Of a DNA stretch of 64,000 nt, positions 56,411 through 64,000 are shown piece after piece. The notes under the pieces were generated by a model that worked only from the letters and a program-made list of their open reading frames with translations, searched no databases and was not told the origin of the DNA. The stretch is from NCBI GenBank assembly GCA_016584305.1, contig JACEEZ010019024.1, positions 76,772-140,771 of the forward strand, written 5' to 3'. This DNA comes from Chionoecetes opilio (lineage: Eukaryota; Arthropoda; Malacostraca; Decapoda; Majidae). Both the position numbers and the translations under genes were made by a program. Positions within the stretch are counted from its first letter, which is position 1, and each line of letters opens with the position of its first letter.

Positions 56411-57414
56411 TTAATCCTGGGTCGATGTGAGGCTCACGGCTCAGATAGAAGTGACACTCGGGAACACTGGGAGACCGGCCCCCCAAGGGACTGTCTCCGG
56501 ACCACGTATCTACCCTCTAAACTAACCTAGGGGGTAACCACACAGTGCAGACACTCACATGACAAGCTTTACTGTACAGTGTACAATACTATTAGGAAGC
56601 GTAAAACCCCAACTAGATTAGGGGGGGCTGTTCAGGAAGCATGAGCATGAGGCAATAAATATCGAACCCTGGCATAGCACAAGGGGACAAAAAACTAGAA
56701 TGGAGAAACACAGAGGGAAGATTAGTGAGTTTCATAGGGCCTCCCTGAAAAGGGGAGGGGGCGGGAATTTTTTTCGCCTTCAGTGAACGCAACGCACCCC
56801 CCCCCCCACTCTATACTTTTAATAGAAAGATGAGGATTATATATATATATATGTTGTCCATATTACCCGATTATTACAGAAGGTGTCCCAAAATGGGACC
56901 AGGGCAATCATTGCATTGACAGTTAGCTTTTTTCGTGCAAGCTCAGCGACTCAGTACTAGTAAAATTTCAAACGCGCTTCTAAATTTTTTGCCATAGCTC
57001 ACCCCATACACTATATAGGTCATTTTTAGTTAATATAACATTGTTAGACGCAGCAGTGATTGCAAAACTCAAATATATTTGTGAAACTCAGTAAAACAAA
57101 AGATAAAGATATGGTGACGAGATAAGTCAAAGACCTCTTAAATGTTTATACGATCTTTTACATATGAATATTACTTGTAGCAGCTATGGAATGAATACAT
57201 AAAAAAACATTCTATATAAAGAAGTCTCTTAAAACACAATGGTGTTCGCAATGTTTTAAAAAACACCATACAAGCGAAGCACGGAACAATTTATAAAAAT
57301 ACATCACCTAATCTGTCACGCACGTCAAAGTTCACCCTATAGGGTGGGGGCCTTGAGGGATACTCAATCGGTTAGTTTATAGCCCGGGGTTTAGATGCCG
57401 TATTTTCTAAAGCT
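56411..57414. other. spacer, nothing recognised
   Basis: Includes a C run at 56798-56808 and (TA)n at 56839-56850. No coding motif. Confidence 0.45.
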
Positions 57415-57905
57415 TGCAATGTCTCCCTAAAATCTTTTTCTATGCTTTTTTCGCTAGTTCATATCATCTAGTATCAAAATCCACTGGGTGTATCTTTAAA
57501 CCCCCTTTGCCTTTTTCAAAATCCAGATGGCCCCCAAATTGCTGTCACAATGCTAGAAATGCTGTAACTTATGAACGAACTGGCATAGGAAGGTGATCTG
57601 GTGTCTACACCTAGGTTCTCGGGGGAAAGGACTCTATTAATGAGGTTTTTCATCTTAATTGGTGGTGATAGGGTGAGTGATATGGAGTTTTAAACGCCCG
57701 CGTCAGCACTTTTAGACTATATTGCGACTGTCAATGGTTTGAAATTTTTACTATGAATATGGGGCTAGCTTTTCGTTATTTATATTATAAATAACATGAC
57801 ACTATGTATAAGACACCATAACAGGAGTGAATGAGTGATAAGGAGTTAAACGTCGCGTCAGCACTTTTTTAGACTATTTTGGGCGACTGTCATTGTTTGA
57901 AATTT
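57415..57905 (+). repeat. left arm of the 57.4-60.1 kb element
   Basis: About 90 percent match by eye to the right arm. It contains two short internal near-copies of GTGATA.GGAGTT.AAACG...CGTCAGCACTTTT (57670-57705 and 57835-57875), so the arm has its own internal duplication. Confidence 0.85.
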
Positions 57906-57929
57906 TACTTTTAACTCTCATGTGGGCCC

Positions 57930-58360
57930 TAAAACTAGAAAAAGTACCAAAACTCTGCTCCTAAACTCTGCTCTCTCCCACCAACAACTGAAGCATTTGT
58001 TCAGAATGTACGAGATGCCACTATCAGGTTGCACACTGGTATGCGCCTGCAATCGGAACCTCCTCCTCTCAACCCAGTCGAGTTTGGATGGAGGCAGACC
58101 ACGCGAACAAAGCTTTATCTCCTCGCACTGTACTTGGAAAAGCCCCATTACTCCTGAACCCGTCCTGAAGCCATACGATGTGTGTGCGCATCAGAGAGAG
58201 CCTGTAAAGGCAACAACTGTGGATGTACCGGGCGCCTTGTTGCTGCTCCATCTTCTGTGCCTGGGGGGCAAGATTGGAATGCAAAACCGATTTAACAGGA
58301 AGGTGTCTACTGATGGTGAAGATGAGAATGTGATCAGCGAGTCTGACGAGGACGACAACA
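57930..58360 (+). pseudogene. second WGW/CXC-tail protein copy, frameshifted
   Basis: One frame reads AFVQNVRDATIRLHTGM, NPVEFGWRQT (the position of WGW in the copy at 17.9 kb), then TRPEAIRCVCASERACKGNNCGC, the same CxC...Cx4CxC cysteine layout. Continuation in the next frame gives CCCSIFCAWGARLECK and an acidic end STDGEDENVISESDEDDN. At least two frameshifts. A 202-codon open frame across it (57922-58530) is mostly out of frame with the true protein. Only the C-terminal third of a protein is present. Function unknown. Confidence 0.65.
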
Positions 58361-59134
58361 AATTGCACCATGTTGTTAATTTGCCACATACTTTCAAGCA
58401 GAAGGCGTTTTCCTTACCATGTTACATGATACTAAGTATGATTATTACATTATCATTTAATAGTCGTTCCTTAATTGAATACATCGTTACATACAAAAAC
58501 TTAATATGTTTCTCGAGTCAAACATTGTAGTCATATCGGAACCATGATTTTCTATCATGTCTATTCAGTTAGTATTTTTTATTTCATTTTATTCTAGTCA
58601 TTTGTTCTGGTCATGACTGTTGTGTTATTGACATTTAAATGTTGTTATAATTACATGCTTATTATTTACCATAGCACACTAATTGCATATGGTTTGAGGG
58701 AGTTACACAATGTGTTTTTATTTTTAAGTAAACAGAATATTGTCATATCGGAACCAGCAATCTGCAATTCAATTCTGATATTGTCTTACCTTTTGAAACA
58801 GGTCATTGTAATTGGGTTATTGACATTAGATGATATTGACAGTGTAATAAGATTTTCATAATCGGTTCCATTTAATAATATCATGTTCTACGATATGTTA
58901 GTTTCAATTTTATCGGTTTTACCGTACCATCTTGTCGAATACTTTTTATAAATGTATGTATGGGGTATTGGTGGCGCTGTTTGGGTTTTATGAGACAAAA
59001 GCTCCCCCAAATTTAGATGAAATTCGACATTAGGGGGGGGGTGAAGTTGTTTGTGGCTGAACGCACCTAAAAGGTCCCCTGGGATCATTCGAGGAGAGTA
59101 CGGGTTACCGCGGGCCCGGGTTTCTGTCTGCCCA
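58361..59134. other. 3' region of the second CXC copy
   Basis: AT-rich. Repeats the string GTCATATCGGAACCA at about 58529 and 58742. No further coding. Confidence 0.4.
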
Positions 59135-59217
59135 TATTCATAGTAAAATTTCAAACAATTGACAGTCGCAAAATAGTCTAATAAAGTGCTGACGCGACGT
59201 TAACTCCTTATCACTCA
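59135..59217 (-). repeat. right arm, inner block
   Basis: Reverse complement of 57828-57905 (GTCAGCACTTTTTTAGACTATTTTG...). Ends at ACTCATT, where the MITE begins. Confidence 0.85.
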
Positions 59218-59261
59218 TTACCTCCGCCAACGAAGTTGGAGGGGTTATGTTTTCACCCCGA

Positions 59262-59299
<38 letters not shown>

Positions 59300-59487
59300 C
59301 CGTCTGTTTGTTTTGTGTTTCAGGATTTCTCGAAAGTTACGAATAGATTTGAACCAAACTCGGGTTAATCAAGTCTATTTTGGGATAAGGAAGAAATAAT
59401 TTAATTTTGGATGAAATCTTTGACAACTGTTGCCATGGCAACCAATTGATGAATATTCCCGGGCCCGGGGGTATACGCTCATACTGA

Positions 59488-59557
<70 letters not shown>

Positions 59558-59677
59558 TATTATTATATATATTATATTATATATAAAATATATATATATA
59601 CGTTTTATATATATCCCTATATTGATGAAATATTCGGGCGGAGGTATGCGCTCTACTGAGTTTCCCCCCCCCCCCCC
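59218..59677 (+). mobile_element. CCTCCGCC...GGCGGAGG MITE with (TA)n
   Basis: Begins CCTCCGCCAACGAAGTTGGAGGGGTTATGTTTTCACCCC and ends GGCGGAGGTATGCGCTCTACTGAGT plus a C run. Terminal inverted pair CCTCCGCC/GGCGGAGG. Contains (GTCT)n at 59264-59299 and (TA)n at 59491-59600. I know this type as a widespread repeat in aquatic invertebrates and fish. It splits the right arm; the left arm gives the empty-site sequence CACTCATTCACTCCTG. Confidence 0.8.
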
Positions 59678-60092
59678 TAGTTCACTCCTGTTATGGTTTC
59701 TTATACATTAGTGTCATGTTATTTATAATATAATTCGAAAGCTGCCCATATTCATAGTAAAATTGCAAACCATTGACAATCGCAATATAGTCTAATAATG
59801 CTGACGCGACGTTAAAACTCCATACACTCACCCTATCACCACCAATTAGATGAAAACCTCATTAATAGATTCCTTTCCCCCGAGAACCTAGGTGTAGACA
59901 CCGAGATCACCTTCCTATGCCAGTTCGTTCATAAGTTACAGCATTTCTAGCATTGTGACAGCAATTTGGTCGCCCATCTTGGATTTTGAAAAGGCAAGGC
60001 GGTGTAAAGTCTAAAACCCAGTGGATTCTGATACTAGATGATGTGAACTAGTGAAAAATGCATAGAAAATTTTTTTAGGAAAACATTGTAAG
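59678..60092 (-). repeat. right arm, outer block
   Basis: Reverse complement of 57415-57833. Contains CCGAGAACCTAGGTGTAGACACCGAGATCACC opposite 57592-57623. Confidence 0.85.
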
Positions 60093-60679
60093 GTCTCTGG
60101 TATAACCACTGGACTATCAGTGGATTGGCTCCCCTTATCACATGATTTGCCAAATGTTTCTATTTGAAAAAAAAAGTATGTTGTGATTGTAGCTCACATA
60201 TTTGGTAATATGTACCTGGGTGGCTTTTTCCCCATGTATTAGCTATATGTATTTGCTATAAGTTAGATAGGTTTAAAAGCTTTTTTTATTAATTTAGCAC
60301 TTGTTTTTGACAGAAATCAACATGTTTTCTAAACTACGTCAACTCACCCCCCTGTTTCAAAAACTATAGTTTTTTTTCCGCCAAAACGGTTACTTTAGTT
60401 AAATCAGGTTAGGTTTTGAATACGATTTGATTCATCAACATGATATCAAGAAAAGAATAACCTATCATAATATGGCATTGTAAAGAAAAGCGGGATGTTT
60501 TCGGGCGGGCCTTGAGGGGCGGGGAGAGCCGCACACAACTGAAAACAAATATTGATTTCCGCAAAAGAAAGTGCCAGATTAATTTTTTAATAAGTTATTA
60601 TGTTATTACGTACATATTATACAGATTATGTTGTAAGAAAATCTAAAGAGCAAGGGGTTAAGTTGTTCAGGGAAAGTAT
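60093..60679. other. spacer, nothing recognised
   Basis: AT-rich. No motif or repeat found. Confidence 0.45.
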
Positions 60680-61507
60680 TAGTGTTGGATCGAATAACCG
60701 CAACCGCAACCGTACTACAACCGCACAAAATTCAAAACCCGCAACCGGAACTGCTTATTAGAAGTCTTCACAACCGCAACCGCAACCGCCTTTTCCTAAG
60801 TGCGGTTGTGAAGCTTGGTATAGATAGTATGCACGTGACGTCATGATCAAGTGTAAAAAATAACAAGCGACAATGGCCGTGACGCTGGACGAGGAACCCG
60901 GGGAAAAAATTTACTTCCATAGTAATTTTTCCCCTAGCAAATACATTTATCAGAAAAGAAAGATAACTAGTTATCTTCGGAAATGTTTGTTCTATAAAAT
61001 TATCACATAAATCAAAGTAAAACACGCAAAAAAAATGTCATTATGAGACTAAAAGAAATAGGGTGAACTTAAAATTCATTCAAAATCGTCGCTGTTTAAA
61101 ACTTTGTGAGACAAATTATAACATGGAGCATATCAGTAGAAGCGGGATTATATTACTTTTCCATTGATATATTTCGACTTCTGATAAAAGAATTAGCACC
61201 ATGCATAAATTCGCATTAACTAATTAGATATCATCATCAAACTGGGTATAAGCTATTTGTGGTTGCAAAACTTGTGTTCAACATAAGGTATTTAGTATAT
61301 ATTTTGTACCAAATGTGGCTAAATTTGCACTATAACGTAATATTCCAGTAAAAAATTCGCATTTTTCCAAGTATAAAGATAACCGCAACCGCAACCGCAA
61401 CCGTGGTTGTCATAAGTCTGATAACCGCAACCGCAACCGCAACCGTGGTTGTAGAAATTCGACAACCGCAAGCGGTTGTGAAAAACCGACCACTCGATCC
61501 ATCACTA
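60680..61507. mobile_element. hAT-like non-autonomous element with AACCGC subterminal repeats
   Basis: TAGTGTTGGATCGA (60680) and TCGATCCATCACTA (61507) are inverted with one mismatch. Next inside both ends are clusters of (AACCGC)n and CGGTTGTG (60697-60815, 61379-61480). Flanking octamers GAAAGTAT and GTAAATAT agree at 6 of 8 positions, compatible with an aged 8-bp hAT duplication. No transposase inside. Confidence 0.7.
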
Positions 61508-61789
61508 GTAAATATATCAACTCATGTTCAAGAAGTATAGGAGTCTGTGACTCCCTGTGTTCCTTGAAATTTAATATTGAACTATATGAATAAGTTTGAA
61601 CTTGATGGAAGCATAACTTACTTGGCTAACCACACTACATATGTGGCCAGATGTATACCATCACTGATGCGAGCAAACCACTGATGTCCTTTCCCTATGT
61701 GTATTGGTAAAGGAGAGAGAGAAATGCAGAAAATAAAAATTATTACAAAAAAAATATAAACGTGTTTGATATATGAAGAAGACGGAAAC
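61508..61789. other. spacer
   Basis: No features recognised. Confidence 0.4.
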
Positions 61790-62015
61790 AAAGGGAATGT
61801 TAAAAAAAGTAAGGTGATGGTTTTTGAAAAGGGGTAGAACTGAAGTGGGAGATTCTGAGACTTCATATAGAGTTAAGAGTTAAGTATCTCAGGAATGTGA
61901 AATTATGCTAATGGGACAAGATTGGAAAAGGTGCAAGAATTTAAATATCTTGGTTTGATTATGTGCATGCATGGAAAATGAGACGAGAGAAAGAGCGCCC
62001 GCAAGGAAGGAAATG
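61790..62015 (+). pseudogene. LINE-C-type RT 3' fragment
   Basis: Frames read NVKKSKVMVFEKGRTEVGDSETSYRV then GQDWKRCKNLNI and FKYLGLIMCMHGK, the NxxKSKVMVF...EFKYLG block that follows the YADD box in RTE-like LINEs, and ETRERA. This is the part missing from LINE-C at 22 kb. Confidence 0.65.
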
Positions 62016-62714
62016 ACTTAATTTCCCTTTTGACATACACCTATGCCCTTGTTTCATGCATGAGTTACATTACTAGAAAAAAGTGCGTTAAGCGAAAATG
62101 CGTTAAACGAATTACATATCCCATTGACTCCCATTATATAAGTTCAGATACTGTAATCGTCACATTCCATGTACAATAATAATTGATTGATATCTTTCCA
62201 TTTCCGGCAGTCCGTCCGCGCTCATCTTGTGGTGAATGCAGTTGGAGTGTCACTCAACGTGTTCACATCCACTCCGTATTGCGTTTCGACAAAGCCGCTT
62301 TCATATACTTTTCCCACCCTGTTATTTGGTCAATATATCATTATTAATTATTTTGCTAGGTCTTTATACTCCCCCGTTATATCTGGGGGCAGATCGTGGT
62401 TTTCCACTATTTTCATTATGGAATATAGGATACGAACCCTGTCTCCTCTTCCTGGCGTGTGTGGTGGACAGACTCATTTTCCTGCCTTTGCTCACAGCTC
62501 CCTCTATTCCTGTCAACCCCTATCAACCACCCAGTGATTTGTTTTTAGCCACCATGGCTGTTTCTTTGCACTGTTCTGCTGTCTCCGTTATGTAGTTTTT
62601 TTATGTGCTCAGCCTCTGCTCCAGCATAACTATACTGTGCCCCCTTTGTGGCCCAAGCCAAGCCGCTCACCGCCTCCCCCTTGCGATTGTGTGTAATTTT
62701 CAGTCGGCAGGCCC
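62016..62714. other. spacer with open frames of unknown meaning
   Basis: Two overlapping plus frames (62187-62537 and 62236-62595) of 116-119 residues have no known motif. GCGTTAAGCGAAAATGCGTTAAACGAATTACATA at 62085-62119 is a short tandem I associate with dispersed repeats. Confidence 0.35.
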
Positions 62715-63330
62715 TCCCGGTGTCGTGTGGGCAAGTGTCTGTTTGTGAGGTGGAGTCTGTTTACAAACAAAGGCAAGAAAGGGGAGTTGAGGCGAATACT
62801 TACAAATATTGACTTGATCAACAAAGGCATGTCCAGGCTCTACGACAACAAATCCGTCTTTATTTATCATTAAAGGGAGAGGGAGGGGGGCACGAAGTGG
62901 AACACTCGTCGAGTCGGCAAGAATTCCCTATCGGCGACAGTTATAGGTATGGTTTTGAGCATATATGTTTATATGAGGCATTCAATTTCGTACAGAAATG
63001 TCTAACCACCCGTATATACCCCCCTCTCCTATTCAGAGGACATTTCTGTACGAAATTGAATGCCCCATATTCATATATGCTCAAAAACCCTACTTTATAC
63101 TGTCGCCGATAGGAATTCTTGCCGACGTCGGCGAGTGTTCCACTTCGTGCTCCCCCCCTCCCCCTTTAATGATAAATAAAGACGGGTTTGTTGTCGTAGG
63201 ACGCCTGGGCATGCCTTTTTAATCAAGTCAATATTAGTAAGTATTCCCCTCAACGCCCGTTTTCGTTGCCTTTGTTAGTAAACAGACTCCACCTCACAAA
63301 CAGACACTTGCCCCCACGACACCGTCCCAC
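62715..63330. repeat. tight palindrome, ~288-bp arms, 36-bp spacer
   Basis: 62715-63002 and 63039-63330 are reverse complements at roughly 90 percent by eye: GTGTCGTGTGGGCAAGTGTCTGTTTGTGAGGTGGAGTC at the outer left, ACAGAAATGTC at the inner left and GACATTTCTGT at the inner right. The differences are partly single-base run changes. Open frames in it are shadows. It could fold to a long hairpin. Confidence 0.9.
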
Positions 63331-64000
63331 TCCGCACAGGTACTTTGCCACGATAACAGCTGTGGAGCCATGAGGACATCTCGGGGCCTCTCCCCACCTC
63401 CTTCCAGTTCCCCGCCTGTCCGGAGCTTGTTCCTGCTGCGATGCAGGACAAGCCACACAGCGAGGAAGGAGGGTTTTGGGTGAGGCAGACGCAGGAGAGG
63501 GGGCGCTGAGTGAGTCGCAGGACGAGACAGAGAGCGTGGAGGATCTACCACGCGCTCGTGTTTTCCTCGACGAGAGGACCATAGCAGGTTCTTATATCAA
63601 ATTAACCCCTTTCTTTATTCCCCAGCCAGTACCGTAGGCGATAGGGCCATCGTAGGTGCTAGGGAAAAGATATTTAGGGCTGATTGAGAGTGGCGTGCTT
63701 ATTTTGCTTATTGTGTAGTTTTTTTGTAAATAAATTAGTTAAGGTACTTTTAAAATGTGTTTGTTGTTTACCCTATGTATGGTCCTGGACTGATAGCTTC
63801 AAATGAGTCTCAAAACCCGAGTTAATGTAATTTATTTGAGTGGTAGTGAGTCTTAGCTCACAAAACCCATTAAAAAACTGTAAACTCCACAATAAACCTA
63901 CGGCAAATGATGAATTATTTAATAGTATTGTTTATTTGTTTTTTTTGTTAGGGAAATTCCTCAGACCGTATGATTACGCTGCGCTTAGTGTTGGCCCAAG
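63331..64000. other. end of window, no gene recognised
   Basis: GC-richer to 63580, with a 110-codon minus frame of low complexity (S/R/P-rich), then AT-rich. Nothing assigned. Confidence 0.4.

Larger units (their letters stand above)
57415..60092. mobile_element. inverted-repeat element carrying a CXC-tail gene remnant
   Basis: The left arm 57415-57905 is the reverse complement of two blocks on the right: 59135-59217 and 59678-60092. Between these right blocks lies a 460-bp MITE (59218-59677), so removing it restores one continuous arm of about 498 bp opposite a 491-bp left arm. The 1.23 kb between the arms (57906-59134) contains the gene remnant. Arms end in CTTGCAATGT / ACATTGTAAG. The design parallels the unit at 12.1-19.3 kb. 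Confidence 0.8.

Noticed and set aside
57922..58530. 202-residue plus frame taken as a gene
   Set aside because: The true CXC-tail protein runs through other frames here, so this open frame is mostly a shadow.

Overview
The window looks like intergenic DNA from a large, repeat-rich arthropod genome, most probably a decapod crustacean. I infer this from several families of APE-type non-LTR retrotransposons whose protein motifs resemble those I know from crab and shrimp genomes, from two tRNA-derived SINE types, and from very long CA, GA and TA microsatellites. No intact host gene was recognised. No rRNA, CRISPR array or bacterial operon structure is present. Almost every coding trace is a frameshifted transposable-element relic.

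Layout: 0-4.5 kb is a BEL/Pao-like LTR element on the minus strand with two LTRs, a gag zinc knuckle, a possible SGNH-hydrolase domain and no visible pol. 4.5-11.1 kb holds two copies of one non-LTR family (LINE-A), broken by two SINEs and microsatellites. 12.1-19.3 kb is a large degenerate inverted repeat whose right arm carries the last exon of a protein with a WGW motif and a cysteine-rich CXC-like tail. 19.6-25.4 kb holds LINE-B (minus), LINE-C (plus) and a second LINE-B (plus) split by a 635-bp hAT-type MITE with an exact 8-bp target duplication. 25.9-26.5 kb is a two-unit tandem repeat. 26.5-31.1 kb is a Gypsy pol plus env-like remnant carrying a SINE and a TTAA-type MITE as nested insertions. 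31.1-41.3 kb holds LINE-D, tandem repeats, a SINE, LINE-A and LINE-B fragments, in sequence of poor apparent quality with stretched homopolymers. 42.1-43.8 kb is a broken full-length copy (about 560 codons) of an arthropod repeat protein of unknown function. 44.7-48.1 kb is a LINE-D 3' end followed by a second BEL/Pao relic. 48.6-52.3 kb is LINE-F (minus) wedged between Gypsy fragments, ending at a well-defined 249-bp Gypsy LTR. 53.3-54.4 kb is a minisatellite. 54.4-56.4 kb is a DNA element with terminal inverted repeats, filled with GA tracts. 57.4-60.1 kb is a second inverted-repeat element, with arms of about 490 bp, carrying another copy of the WGW/CXC-tail gene; its right arm is split by a known type of MITE. 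60.7-61.5 kb is a hAT-like element with AACCGC subterminal repeats. 62.7-63.3 kb is a tight palindrome.

The window is best read as nested insertions. The order of events can be worked out at several sites: LINE-B before the hAT MITE; Gypsy before the SINE and the TTAA MITE; the inverted-repeat CXC element before the CCTCCGCC MITE. The most interesting signal is that both copies of the CXC-tail gene lie inside inverted-repeat units, which suggests an under-described DNA transposon family. Clade names for the LINEs come from domain layout and memory only and were not checked by search.
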